Shown one piece after another: positions 7,504 to 16,586 of a stretch of DNA of 64,000 nt (within the stretch, counting starts at the first letter, position 1; each line of letters starts with the position of its first letter). The position numbers and the translations under genes were made by a program. The DNA is from Bacillota bacterium (lineage in GTDB: Bacteria > Bacillota > Desulfotomaculia > Desulfotomaculales > Ammonificaceae), in contig JBFMBK010000005.1 in assembly GCA_040755295.1 (NCBI GenBank), forward strand, positions 95,330 to 159,329. The letters are read 5' to 3'. The notes beneath the pieces are model-generated. The model did not search any database and was not told where the DNA came from. It was given only the letters and a program-made list of their open reading frames with translations.

Positions 7504-10353
7504 TCACGAATTCATTAGTTTTTCTACGTCATGCCAGTTCGGCCCGGATTTGAGTGTCACGGTCACCGGCACATTGAATTGCAGGGCGTTTTCCATCGCG
7601 TCCTTAACCAGCGGCGCGATCGTACCGAGCTCTTCGCGCGGTACCTCAAAGAGCAGCTCATCATGGACCTGCAGCACCATCTGAGATTTACACCCCCGGC
7701 GGGTAAACTCCTGGTGGATGTCGACCATCGCCTTCTTGATTAGGTCGGCGGCGCTTCCCTGGATGATGGTATTCACGGCAAGGCGTTCGCCGAGCTGCCT
7801 TTGGATACGGTTGGGACTCAATATTTCGGGAATGTACCGGTACCGGTTGAAAACGGTGGTGACAAAACCCCTGTCGCGTGCTTCCCGGATTGTGTTGTGA
7901 ACGAACAGTCTCACACCGGTATAACGGTCAAAGTAATTACGGATGTACCGGTGGGCTTCGCCCGGCTCGATCTTCAGTTCCTGTGCGAGGCCGAAATCGC
8001 TCATCCCGTAGATGATTCCGAAGTTGACCACCTTCGCCCTCGATCGCATTTCAGAGGTCACCGCTTCGAGCGGTACCCCGAAGACCTCGGCGGCTGTCCT
8101 GGTATGGATGTCTTCGCCGGTGTTGAAGGCTTGAATCAGCAGCGGGTCTTCCGAAAGATGCGCAAGAATCCGCAACTCAATCTGCGAATAGTCGGCGCTT
8201 AGGATAACACTGTTCGGGGAACCGGCGGTGAAAGCCTTGCGGATCCTTCGCCCCATAGGGTCGCGGATCGGGATGTTCTGAAGGTTGGGTTCCGCCGAGG
8301 CCAGGCGTCCGGTTGCGGTAACGGCCTGGTAGAACGTCGTGTGCAGGCGGCCCGTCACCGGATCGATCTGCCGCATCAGGGCGTCGGTATAAGTGTTCTT
8401 GAATTTAACCAGTTGGCGGTATAGCAAAATCTTTGACACGATCCGGTGGTCGGATAGTTTCTCAAGCACCGAGGCGTCTGTTGACTGCCCTGTTTTCGTC
8501 TTCTTCGCCGACTTGAGGCCGAGCTTATCAAAAAGGACGGTACTGAGTTGACGCGGCGAATTAAGGTTGAAACGTTCGCCGGCGGTGTTGAAAATCTCTT
8601 CGGATACTGTTTCCACCCGTTCGCCGAGTTCAGCCGACATCCGGGCGAGTTCCCGGCGGTCGACCGCTACCCCTGCGCTCTCCATCGACTTCAGCACCCC
8701 GGCCAGCGGCAGCTCTATTTCCCGGAAAAGGTATTCCTGCTCCTGAAGCCGGAGTTTGGCTTCCAGCACCGGGGTAAGAAGGAAAATGGTGAGGGCGCGT
8801 TGGGCCGGGCTGAGGTCTTCGTCCGCGAGATAAATACCGGCATGTTCAAACGCTACATCTTCGAGTTTGTTCGAGACGCTCGGGTTTAAAAGATACGCGG
8901 CCAGCATCGTATCGAAGACGATTCTACCGGGCTCCAAACCGTACGGCGCCGTCAGGTGCAGTGCCCGCTTGGCGTCGTGGGTCGTTAAACAGAGGTTTTT
9001 CACTGAAGCCACCTTTTCCAGGACGGACGCCGTATCATCACGGCCCCGGGCCAGGACGACGCCGTCTTCGCCGGCACACAGGGCGCAGGCCGTTCCGTGC
9101 TTATCCTCCTGCAGGAATATGGCCGCCAGGCGTGCTTCTACAACGACCTGCGCGCATCCGTCAAGGATCCGCGGCGCAAGCCGGGTTTTTCCGGCCGCCC
9201 GCGCGGCGGGGTCGGAATTCTTTTGCGGAACCGTTTCCGGCCGCAGTTCTGAGAGCTTCTTGAGAAGAGAACGGAACGCCAACCGGTGAAAGATATCCCG
9301 CGCGGCGTCGTGATCAGGTCCGGGCCAGCCGAGGGTAATATCCAAAGACAGCGGGACGTTCCTGTCCATTGTGGCCAGTTGTTTCGAGCGGAGGGCCTGC
9401 TCGGCGTTTTGAGAAAGCAGGTTGCGGGTTCTGGCGGGGAGTTCGGCGGTATGGGCCAGAACCTTCTCCAAAGAGCCGTATCTGGCAAGCAGCGACGCGG
9501 CGGTTTTAGCCCCGATTCCCGGCACGCCGGCGATATTGTCCGAGGCGTCTCCCACAAGACCTTTGTAATCAGCCAGTTGCGCCGGCTCGACACCGAAGCG
9601 TTCGCTGACCCCTTCCCCGTCGTAAGTGACTATCTCGCTTATCCCTTTTTTGGTGTGCAGCACGGACGTTTTTGGCGATACAAACTGCAGGGTGTCGAGG
9701 TCCCCGGTAACGATCAGGGAATAATAGCCTTCAGCTTCGGCCCTGGAGACCAGGGTGCCGATGATGTCGTCGGCCTCGAAACCGTCGACCTCAATCACCG
9801 GGATTTTCAAGGCGCTCAATACCTCTTTGATCAACGGGAACTGGGGGCGGAGGTCATCCGGCGTCGCGGGGCGGTGTGCTTTATAGGTGGGCTCCAACTC
9901 GTTCCGGAAGGTCATCCTTCCCTTATCAAAGGCGGCGATTACGCAGTCGGGGCGGGTTTCTTTCAGCAGTTTAAGGAGCATGCTCGTGAAACCGAAAACC
10001 GCGTTTGTAGGAAGGCCTTCTCTCGTACTGAGCGGCGGAATGGCGTGAAAGGCCCTGTGAGCCAGACTATTTGAGTCAATCAGAAGAATGCGGCGCGGTC
10101 GGGCCGGCGCCTTGGCCGCGTTTTTTTCGAGCTGTCGCCCGCTTGTTTTTTCCGGGCGTACCTTTGACGCCGGAGTAGTATGTAACACTTTGCCGGCGGC
10201 GAGGTTTACCGGTTCGTTTAACTTCGGGGGGACCCTTACGCTTGACTGCGGGGCCTGTGTACCGTTTTTGTTTTTAACGGAGACCTTTCGGATGGCTCCC
10301 CTTAAACGGTACCTAGATCCCCCGGCCCTTTTTCGCATACTTTTTCGCCCCAA
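7504..10353 (-). CDS. polA: DNA polymerase I
   Basis: Repair and Okazaki-fragment polymerase. After an N-terminal extension of about 87 basic, Lys/Ala/Pro-rich residues, the 5'-3' exonuclease begins (RRILLIDSNSLAHRAF, then FEADDIIGTL and GDLDTLQF). The middle exonuclease-like domain lacks obvious proofreading carboxylates, as in Bacillus-type enzymes. The polymerase domain has motif A DYSQIELRILAH, motif B RAKVVNFGIIYGMSDFG and motif C QVHDELLFEVP. Without the extension the protein has the usual length of about 860. No start codon with a good ribosome-binding site lies just before the exonuclease, so the extension may be translated; the start (TTG 10353 or ATG 10338) is uncertain. Confidence 0.95.
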   Translation of the reverse strand: MGRKSMRKRAGGSRYRLRGAIRKVSVKNKNGTQAPQSSVRVPPKLNEPVNLAAGKVLHTTPASKVRPEKTSGRQLEKNAAKAPARPRRILLIDSNSLAHRAFHAIPPLSTREGLPTNAVFGFTSMLLKLLKETRPDCVIAAFDKGRMTFRNELEPTYKAHRPATPDDLRPQFPLIKEVLSALKIPVIEVDGFEADDIIGTLVSRAEAEGYYSLIVTGDLDTLQFVSPKTSVLHTKKGISEIVTYDGEGVSERFGVEPAQLADYKGLVGDASDNIAGVPGIGAKTAASLLARYGSLEKVLAHTAELPARTRNLLSQNAEQALRSKQLATMDRNVPLSLDITLGWPGPDHDAARDIFHRLAFRSLLKKLSELRPETVPQKNSDPAARAAGKTRLAPRILDGCAQVVVEARLAAIFLQEDKHGTACALCAGEDGVVLARGRDDTASVLEKVASVKNLCLTTHDAKRALHLTAPYGLEPGRIVFDTMLAAYLLNPSVSNKLEDVAFEHAGIYLADEDLSPAQRALTIFLLTPVLEAKLRLQEQEYLFREIELPLAGVLKSMESAGVAVDRRELARMSAELGERVETVSEEIFNTAGERFNLNSPRQLSTVLFDKLGLKSAKKTKTGQSTDASVLEKLSDHRIVSKILLYRQLVKFKNTYTDALMRQIDPVTGRLHTTFYQAVTATGRLASAEPNLQNIPIRDPMGRRIRKAFTAGSPNSVILSADYSQIELRILAHLSEDPLLIQAFNTGEDIHTRTAAEVFGVPLEAVTSEMRSRAKVVNFGIIYGMSDFGLAQELKIEPGEAHRYIRNYFDRYTGVRLFVHNTIREARDRGFVTTVFNRYRYIPEILSPNRIQRQLGERLAVNTIIQGSAADLIKKAMVDIHQEFTRRGCKSQMVLQVHDELLFEVPREELGTIAPLVKDAMENALQFNVPVTVTLKSGPNWHDVEKLMNS

Positions 10354-10381
10354 CCTCTTACCTCTGTCTTTTAAACAGGCC

Positions 10382-10575
10382 GCTGCAAAACTACACCTGA
10401 CAATTTCAGAAGTCAGAACCGAAGTCTGGAATTAAAAAATTCAAAGGTTCCTGCCTCTGAAATCCTGCGTCCGGCATCCGTTCTCATCTTAGGGGAACTT
10501 TTAAACTTATGACCGCAGACGGCCGTGAGGTACCTTTCCGCCGATTATTTGTTTTGCAGCACTCTTTTAAGGTAG
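10382..10575 (+). repeat. GCTGCAAAAC-family element, copy 2
   Basis: Perfect 10-bp inverted ends, GCTGCAAAAC (10382-10391) and GTTTTGCAGC (10551-10560), followed by ACTCTTTTAAGG. The interior shares CAGAAGTC and the GCGTCCGGCATCCGTT region with copy 1 downstream of ileS. It fills the gap between the divergent polA and SEC-C genes, so it may hold their promoters or simply have inserted there. Confidence 0.65.
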
Positions 10576-10667
10576 TATTCCACTAAAAAGAACAGAATAC
10601 CTTCTTGGGGGCGCTGAAAACCGCTTCAAACCGGGAGCGGTTTACAACACTCTCCTCGGCAGGAAAA

Positions 10668-11984
10668 ATGAATACAGATGCAGGAAAAATAAACACTGTG
10701 GGGAATATACTAAGAAGACCAATACTGTTAAGGAGGTCTACCGGCATAGAAATCCCTCGTTTTAAAGCTTGTCCGTGCGGCAGCGGCCGGAATTTTTACG
10801 ATTGTTGCGCCGGTAAGGTCGTAACCCTCGATCAGGTACGCTGGCGGATAACGGCCAGGGAATTGAAAAGAAAGCTTGGTTCTTTCGCGCAGCAGCCGGC
10901 ATTCAACGAAGCGGCAATTTGGGCGCAGCATTTGTATCTGAGCGGCATGGCAGGAAGCCTGTTCTCCCTCGACGACGATTTTGTCAGTGAACGTTGTTTC
11001 GAGTGGTTTATTTTCGATTTTCCGGTAAGCGGAACAGAAACAATAGTTGAAATATATCGCAAGGCATCAGTAGGAGACCTGGACAAGAAAGAAATCACCC
11101 TCCTGGGTTGGTGGGAAAGCGCTCCCAACGCCTTTTATGAAGTAAAAGCCCTGGGTGATCAATCCATATTCGTGGAAGACATCCTGAGCGGGGAGACCTT
11201 CCACGTGCGGGGGTTCGAAAACCCGTCGGATGTTATCCTCGGCAGCATATTATATCTCCGCCTGCTTCGGGTGGGTGAGGAGTTTGAGTTTTCTACGACG
11301 GGCTTATCACTGCCCCGGGAAGCGAAGGAAGCGTTACTGTCATGGTTGAAGAAAGACTATAAGGCTTACAAACGATTGGTAGGTAAGAAAAAGGCCGATT
11401 GGAATTCTTATTTCCGGCAAAGGGCGCACCGTATCACCGCTCTGGCGACCACTCTGGGCTCAGCCGGACAGGACAACAGCGTTAAGGCGGAGGATGTGTG
11501 GGGAGAACGTCTGAACAACCTCATTTACCTTCTTGAAGAACACATCCTGCGCGAAATAATCCGCAGCCAGGTCAGGCGGGAGCGGTGGAGGGAGTTTTTC
11601 GGAAAGGTAGTCAAGGAAACCAAGGAGGATTCTGAGCCGGGTCAGAAGGGAGCCGGAAAAAAGAAAAGGGCGGGATCGGAAGGTTTTGCCTGGCCGCAAC
11701 CCGAGCACGCGGAAGTGGCGCGTTTGGTGACGCAGGACCTGAAAAAGCGCGGCAAGATTAAGCTGGTCGGCGAAGCCCTCAAGTTGTGGTATAAGTTCTG
11801 TACCTTGAATGAGCCTGCGGTAAGGAAGGTTGCGGCATGGGCGGCGGCGGTCGTTTACATGGTTTCGCGCCTGGAAGGGAACCGGGCGGTTAAACAGGAG
11901 CGGCTGGCGTCCGAATACGGTGTTTCGGTATCGGCCGTATCGATGAAATACCGCATGCTGTGTCGTTCACTTGGTATATTTTAG
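10668..11984 (+). CDS. SEC-C motif protein with a cyclin/HTH-like C-terminus
   Basis: About 438 residues. A SEC-C zinc-binding motif (CPCGSGRNFYDCC) lies near the N-terminus. The middle is unknown and is followed by a charged linker rich in Lys and Glu. The last 80 residues resemble a cyclin-fold/TFIIB-like repeat ending in a helix-turn-helix (VYMVSRLEGNRAVKQERLA, then EYGVSVSAVSMKYRML). SEC-C motifs bind zinc and often mediate protein binding. The longest frame begins at TTG 10605; ATG 10668 has AGGA upstream, while a strong AAGGAGG at about 10731-10737 points to an ATA codon, so the true start is unsettled. Function unknown; nucleic-acid binding is an inference. Confidence 0.7.
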   Translation: MNTDAGKINTVGNILRRPILLRRSTGIEIPRFKACPCGSGRNFYDCCAGKVVTLDQVRWRITARELKRKLGSFAQQPAFNEAAIWAQHLYLSGMAGSLFSLDDDFVSERCFEWFIFDFPVSGTETIVEIYRKASVGDLDKKEITLLGWWESAPNAFYEVKALGDQSIFVEDILSGETFHVRGFENPSDVILGSILYLRLLRVGEEFEFSTTGLSLPREAKEALLSWLKKDYKAYKRLVGKKKADWNSYFRQRAHRITALATTLGSAGQDNSVKAEDVWGERLNNLIYLLEEHILREIIRSQVRRERWREFFGKVVKETKEDSEPGQKGAGKKKRAGSEGFAWPQPEHAEVARLVTQDLKKRGKIKLVGEALKLWYKFCTLNEPAVRKVAAWAAAVVYMVSRLEGNRAVKQERLASEYGVSVSAVSMKYRMLCRSLGIF

Positions 11985-11999
11985 GTCCTGTCGAAAAAC

Positions 12000-12021
12000 A
12001 ACCCCTTACGGGGTTTTTTTA
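12000..12021 (+). terminator. Rho-independent terminator
   Basis: ACCCC-TTAC-GGGGT stem-loop (12001-12014) followed by seven T residues, immediately after the stop of the SEC-C gene. Confidence 0.8.
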
Positions 12022-12096
12022 TTGGTATTCCCAGTCCGCCGGTGTTAATCCGTGACTCAAGTTGTTAGGTATCCTAATCCGGACAAGCCGGAACCA

Positions 12097-12189
12097 CCCA
12101 GCACTCAACGGCACATTAATATAACTTTGCATCGTTATATACACAATACTAGAACGCCACGTCTTAAGATCAGTAAGTTGAGTGCTGGG
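12097..12189. mobile_element. MITE-like element, copy 2 (upstream of dedA)
   Basis: A 93-bp segment with perfect 12-bp ends CCCAGCACTCAA and TTGAGTGCTGGG. The interior (GAACGCCACGTCTTAAGAT) closely matches copy 3 at 13121-13215. In both copies the similarity extends outward: GGACAAGCCG on the left and ACCACA on the right. The rest of 12022-12464 holds a short 7-nt periodic stretch (12302-12340) and no gene. Confidence 0.8.
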
Positions 12190-12464
12190 TCACCACAGAA
12201 GCACTGATTCATAGAGAATAGAAATATCAAAATAATAACGATTCAGTCACGGGTTTCAGGTCTGAATCGATTCGAGGCCGTATCCGATACGATTCATGGT
12301 TCTCCTATACATTCTGACTTCTGGCTACTGGATTCTGACCTTAAATAGATACCATTTTTTTGCTCTGTGTCTGTGGTTGGTATTTCTTGCCACTTCTCGA
12401 AGATATTCGCAAGAGTAATTATGTTGTATCGACGGGGCATATGGTCGGGGGAGAGGTGTTTTAT

Positions 12465-13058
12465 GTGTTAGAAAAGATTGTGGCGCTGACCGTTCAATAC
12501 ATCGCCTCAATGGGTTATTGGGGGATCGCTTTGGGAATGGCGATCGAAAGCTGCAATATCCCTCTGCCGAGCGAGGTGATCCTTCCTTTCGGCGGGTATC
12601 TGGTGGCCCAGGGGAAACTCAATTTCTACCTTGCGGCGCTTGCGGGAAACGTGGGCGGGACGATCGGCTCCATCGTGTCTTACTACATCGGGCATAAGGG
12701 CGGGCGCCCTTTTATCGAACGATACGGCCGCTACTTCTGGGTTTCGCAGCGCGAACTGGCCGTGGCCGACCGTTGGTTCGAACGTTGGGGCGATACCACC
12801 GTATTCTTTACACGTCTTCTACCAGTCATCCGGACCTTCATATCGTTTCCGGCCGGCATCACCCGGATGAATTTCAAGCGCTTTGTCGTTTATACCTTCT
12901 TCGGTTCGCTGCCATGGAGTCTGTTCCTGACCTATCTGGGTGTTAAACTGGGCCAGCACTGGGAACTGCTGCGGGGGTGGTTCCACCGGTTCGACGTGGT
13001 AATTCTCGCGGCGATTATCGCCGGTGTGGTCCTTTTTATCTGGCGGCGGCGGCAGTGA
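12465..13058 (+). CDS. DedA family membrane protein
   Basis: A polytopic membrane protein of the DedA/SNARE-associated family, now linked to lipid (undecaprenyl phosphate or phospholipid) flipping. Typical features: ESCNIPLPSEVILPFGGYL, a GNVGGTIGSIVSYYIGHKGG segment, and the FTRLLPVIRTFISFPAGI motif with conserved Arg and Pro. The frame is open from 12360, but GTG 12465 with GGGGGAGAGG eight bases upstream gives 197 residues, the usual family length. It stands alone between two MITE copies. Confidence 0.9.
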   Translation: MLEKIVALTVQYIASMGYWGIALGMAIESCNIPLPSEVILPFGGYLVAQGKLNFYLAALAGNVGGTIGSIVSYYIGHKGGRPFIERYGRYFWVSQRELAVADRWFERWGDTTVFFTRLLPVIRTFISFPAGITRMNFKRFVVYTFFGSLPWSLFLTYLGVKLGQHWELLRGWFHRFDVVILAAIIAGVVLFIWRRRQ

Positions 13059-13120
13059 AACCACAGGAATGTAGAATGTAGAATACAGAATATGGATTTT
13101 TATAACGGGACAAGCCGTCA

Positions 13121-13215
13121 CCCAGCACTCAAAGGTACGTCAAATCCCTTTTCATTGTTGTACAAAATGCGATTCGGAACGCCGCGTCTTAAGATTCAGT
13201 AGGCTGGATGCCGGG
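13121..13215. mobile_element. MITE-like element, copy 3 (downstream of dedA)
   Basis: Left end CCCAGCACTCAA is intact (13121-13132). The right end is degenerate (CTGGATGCCGGG, ending 13215). The interior GGAACGCCGCGTCTTAAGAT matches copy 2. The remaining 13059-13452 interval has 7-nt periodic stretches (TAGAATG units at 13070-13095, GGACTGA units at 13313-13350) but no gene. Confidence 0.7.
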
Positions 13216-13452
13216 TTACCACAAAGAAACAAAGAACACGGAGGAAACAAAATCCTAAGTCCTGCATCCTTAGCCCGAGGTTTGGAGCGCTTTAAGCCAT
13301 TAGTTTGTTAATTCGTGGCTGAGGACTGAGGACTTTCGATTCAGGACTTAATTTGTACTCTGCTTTCGGTTACCTGTGGCGTACAATTATAGATATTTCT
13401 ACATGTTTGAGGCAGGGCCGATTCTCCCAAAATAAAGGGGGGAGGATTGGCC

Positions 13453-14940
13453 TTGCGATTTCTCGCTGTTGAGAAAAACAATTGGATTCTTAAAACACTG
13501 CGGCGGCTTCAAAACGCTGTCCCGGTCGTATCGGCGGTTTGTCTGACCTTAGCGTCGGCTGCGGTTTTCCTGCCGCCTGCACACGCTTCCGCAACCGCGC
13601 TTGCCGAAAAGGTCATAGTTTTGGACCCGGGTCACGGGGGACGCGATCCGGGAGCGATCGCGTCCGGTCTCGGGTTGTATGAGAGCGAAATCAACCTTTC
13701 CGTGGCCAGGCGGCTGCAAAAACTTTTTATGGACGCCGGGGCGCGGGCAATTATGACCCATGGTGATGCCGAGACGGTGGAGGAAGGCGGGGACGGGGAG
13801 CTTCGACTGCCTTATCTTGGACTGGAAAGCCGTGTGGTGTTGGCGAACAGCAACGAGGCCGACGTCTTTATCAGCCTGCACGCCAACAGTTTTTACGACA
13901 GCAGACGGGCGGGACCGGAGGTGTTCTACTGTCCCGGGTCCGAACGGGGCGCGGCGCTGGCGGACGCGGTTAAGGGTGAGCTGTCCGGGGTTGACAAGAG
14001 GGGCGCGGCTTGCGGCTGCCGGACCGTCCCTTATTACGTCCTTCGAAGAACGAGTATGCCTGCCGTCACGGTCGAGCTCGGGTACCTGTCCAATCCCGAA
14101 GAGGCGGTAAGGCTGTTGGATCCCGCTTATCAGAAGGAGCTTGCCTCTGCCGTTTACGCCGGGGTAAAACGCTACTTTGAGGAAGAATTACAGCCCGTAC
14201 TACGGCCTGCCGGCGGCGGGGTTCCGGTGCGAAGGCCCCAGGTGGCAATCGTAATTGACGATTTTGCAGGGCCGTCGGAGAAGAACGGCACATCAAATTA
14301 TTTTGAAATTAAGAAGCCGCTTACCTTTGCGGTGATGCCCAATTTTCCTAATTCTACACCGATAGCCCACCGCGCGCTGCAGAACGGCTACGAAGTCCTG
14401 CTTCACATGCCCATGGAAGCGGTGAACGGGGATCCCTACAGCACCGGGCCGGGCGCCATTTATACCGACCTCAACGACGAAGAGATCAAGCACCGCTTGC
14501 ACCAGGCGGCGGCCAGCGTGCCGGGCGCCATAGGTGTGAATAATCATATGGGCTCGCGCGCGACAGCGGACGAACGCGTCATGGGCGCGGTGCTCACGGC
14601 AGTGAAAGAACACCGGATGTTTTTTCTTGACAGCAGGACTACGGACCGGACGGTGGCCCTGCAGGTCGGGAAGGAAATCGGTGTTCCCTGCATATCACGC
14701 GGGCTTTTTCTGGACAATATGAACGACCTCGGATATGTGAAAAGGCAGCTGCGGGAGGCGGCCCAGCTTGCGGCCCGTCAGGGGTACGCCGTTGCCATCG
14801 GCCACGTCGGGCGGACGGGTCTGACGACGTCCAGGGCAATTAAAGAGATGATTCCCGAGTTCGAGGCGCAGGGGATTGAGATGGTGTATGTGTCTAACAT
14901 CGTATTCCAGGATCGCCCTGGAATATCCCAAAACCCCTAA
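13453..14940 (+). CDS. N-acetylmuramoyl-L-alanine amidase fused to a divergent polysaccharide deacetylase
   Basis: An exported cell-wall enzyme. A signal-peptide-like segment (residues about 20-48, ending HASA) precedes an Amidase_3 domain with the zinc ligands in VLDPGHGGRDPGA, E in LYESEINLS, and SLHANSF, plus the catalytic Glu in AVTVELGYLSN. The second half (from about residue 265) is a PF04748-type divergent deacetylase (VAIVIDDFAG, LTFAVMPNFPNS, LLHMPMEA, GVNNHMGSRAT, FFLDSRT). The TTG at 13453 is best spaced from AAAGGGGGGAGGA. Both halves act on peptidoglycan in related proteins; the second half's activity is unproven in general. Confidence 0.9.
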   Translation: MRFLAVEKNNWILKTLRRLQNAVPVVSAVCLTLASAAVFLPPAHASATALAEKVIVLDPGHGGRDPGAIASGLGLYESEINLSVARRLQKLFMDAGARAIMTHGDAETVEEGGDGELRLPYLGLESRVVLANSNEADVFISLHANSFYDSRRAGPEVFYCPGSERGAALADAVKGELSGVDKRGAACGCRTVPYYVLRRTSMPAVTVELGYLSNPEEAVRLLDPAYQKELASAVYAGVKRYFEEELQPVLRPAGGGVPVRRPQVAIVIDDFAGPSEKNGTSNYFEIKKPLTFAVMPNFPNSTPIAHRALQNGYEVLLHMPMEAVNGDPYSTGPGAIYTDLNDEEIKHRLHQAAASVPGAIGVNNHMGSRATADERVMGAVLTAVKEHRMFFLDSRTTDRTVALQVGKEIGVPCISRGLFLDNMNDLGYVKRQLREAAQLAARQGYAVAIGHVGRTGLTTSRAIKEMIPEFEAQGIEMVYVSNIVFQDRPGISQNP

Positions 14941-15022
14941 GGGATACTAATGGCGAGACCGCGCCTTGGTCTTAAGGAACAAAGCGTTCAGGTTAAAAAA
15001 TCGACCAGAAGGGGGAAGACTA

Positions 15023-15526
15023 GTGAAACGAACAAAACTTATTACCGGTGTTGTAATGCTGTTGTTGGCGGCAAACCTTTGCCTCGCGGCGGGATGCAGC
15101 GTAAGCCGCAAACCGATGCCTGATCCCGCGACGCCCGGCACGCCGACCACCCCGTCCCCGGCGGCAAAACCGCTTCCGACGGACCCCAGGGAGCAAAGCC
15201 GCCTGGCGTCACGCCTTGCATCGGAAGCGTCGCGGGTGCCGGGCGTCAACAAAGCCACCGTATTCTTAACGGGACACACGGCCTACGTGGGGTTAAACCT
15301 GAAAGCCGGAGTCGAGCGGGTAGAAACAAACACCATTAAACGGCAGGTTGCCGACCGTTTAAAGAAAATGGAAACACGTTTGACAAAGGTGATGGTAACC
15401 ACGGATACGGACACCTTCACCAGGATCAAGCGCGTTCAGGAAGGCATCGCCGAAGGCCGGCCGGTTTCAGCGTTTGCAAAAGAGATAAGCGAAATAAACA
15501 GACGTATGACACCTACGACAAGATAG
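15023..15526 (+). CDS. YhcN/YlaJ-type sporulation lipoprotein
   Basis: A 167-residue exported lipoprotein: signal peptide with lipobox LCLAAGC (Cys about residue 25), a Pro/Thr-rich linker, then the YhcN/YlaJ fold (ASRVPGVNKATVFLTGHTAY and LTKVMVTTDTDTFTRI). In Bacillus these lipoproteins belong to the forespore or spore coat. The start is a GTG with AGAAGGGGGAAG upstream; the longer frame from 14966 lacks a ribosome-binding site. It follows the amidase-deacetylase gene by about 80 bp in the same direction. Confidence 0.85.
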   Translation: MKRTKLITGVVMLLLAANLCLAAGCSVSRKPMPDPATPGTPTTPSPAAKPLPTDPREQSRLASRLASEASRVPGVNKATVFLTGHTAYVGLNLKAGVERVETNTIKRQVADRLKKMETRLTKVMVTTDTDTFTRIKRVQEGIAEGRPVSAFAKEISEINRRMTPTTR

Positions 15527-15545
15527 CAGGGTAACATTTACCCTG
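15527..15545 (+). terminator. Hairpin directly after the YhcN-type stop codon
   Basis: Perfect 8-bp stem CAGGGTAA / TTACCCTG with a 3-nt loop, one base after the TAG. It lacks a T tract, so it may act as a weak terminator or as an mRNA 3'-end stabiliser. Confidence 0.4.
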
Positions 15546-15589
15546 TCGCATCAAATTGGTGAACGCGGTGAGAAGCCTCTCACCTTCAA

Positions 15590-15640
15590 ACTTAGCTGTG
15601 CGTAGTTTTGCAGCAGTCTCCTACAGGAGACCTGAATCGT
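15590..15640 (-). repeat. GCTGCAAAAC-family element, partial copy 3
   Basis: On the minus strand it reads GTCTCCTGTAGGAGACTGCT followed by the GCAAAACTACGC start seen in copies 1 and 2. Only one end is present (GTTTTGCAGC at 15605-15614 on the plus strand). It sits between two convergent genes. Confidence 0.5.
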
Positions 15641-15669
15641 TACGTGGCGGGAAGGGAAAACCCTTCCTG

Positions 15670-16422
15670 CTAATCGGTAACCCCGGGGCCAAGGCGCAGT
15701 AGTTCAGAAACCGCCACCAGCTTGTAACCCTGTTTTCGCAGTTCGGTTATGATTACCGGCAAGGCCTGATCAGTTTGTTGGCAACTGTCGCTGGCATGGA
15801 GCAGGACTATGCTGCCGGGACGCGCCAGCTTCGTTACCCTTTCGATGATTGTGTCGACCCCGGGGTTTTTCCAGTCGAGCGAATCAGCGTCCCATTGGAT
15901 TACGGTGTACCCGACCTCCGAAGCGGCTTTCAAGACCTTGGCGTCATAATCGCCGTTGGGCGTGCGGATAAGGCGCGCCTGCCTGCCGGTCACGGCGAGA
16001 ATGTTTTGGTGGGCCAGATTAATCTCGTTCTTTATTTCCTCCGCCGGCAGCTCGCTAAGGTTGATATGCCTTTCGCCGTGGCTGGCGATTTCGTGTCCCT
16101 CGGCCGCAATTCGCTTGGCGATTTCAGGGTACTTGACAACCCAGGGGCCTGAAAGGAAAAAGGTGCATTTCAGTTTTTCCTTTTTTAGAACGTCGAGGAC
16201 AGGCCCGGGGGTTTTAGTTCCCCAGCTTATATCAAAGGTGAGAGCGGCCACCTTTTTATCGGTCTTAACCCGATAAATGATCGGGCTGTTCTTTGCGGCG
16301 GTTGGGGCTGCGTCGGGTCCGCGCAGGACCGCGAAAGTAAAAACGCCTGCCGTCGCCAGGAGGAAAAAAGACAGAAGGGTGATTTGTCTCCATAACTTGA
16401 GGTTCAGGTAAAAAACCCGCAT
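15670..16422 (-). CDS. Polysaccharide deacetylase, PdaB-like
   Basis: NodB-fold metal-dependent deacetylase of peptidoglycan or related glycans, anchored by an N-terminal transmembrane segment (ITLLSFFLLATAGVFTFAVL). Motifs: ALTFDISWG (catalytic Asp plus metal Asp), SHGERH (metal His pair), RTPNGDYD, and VLLHASDS near the end. Bacillus PdaB is needed for spore cortex maintenance, and the closeness to YhcN and carboxypeptidase genes supports a sporulation role. Start ATG with GGGGAGGG upstream. The promoter region at 16423-16586 is shared with the divergent carboxypeptidase. Confidence 0.9.
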   Translation of the reverse strand: MRVFYLNLKLWRQITLLSFFLLATAGVFTFAVLRGPDAAPTAAKNSPIIYRVKTDKKVAALTFDISWGTKTPGPVLDVLKKEKLKCTFFLSGPWVVKYPEIAKRIAAEGHEIASHGERHINLSELPAEEIKNEINLAHQNILAVTGRQARLIRTPNGDYDAKVLKAASEVGYTVIQWDADSLDWKNPGVDTIIERVTKLARPGSIVLLHASDSCQQTDQALPVIITELRKQGYKLVAVSELLRLGPGVTD

Positions 16423-16586
16423 CGTATCCCTCCCCTAATAAATCCGTGTCGACGGGTCGTTTACGCCGTCCGGAATAAACGTCCAAGACGAAGATGGGGG
16501 AAAGGGTCCGGTCCCCTGTAAAAGCTATTACGTTTTGTCCGTAAATATGCATCTCGATCCAAACAAAAGATCGGTAAGAGGAGTTA

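Noticed and set aside
9286..10074. Long open frame antisense to polA (262 aa)
   Set aside because: It mirrors the 5'-3' exonuclease codons on the other strand and shows no family motif.
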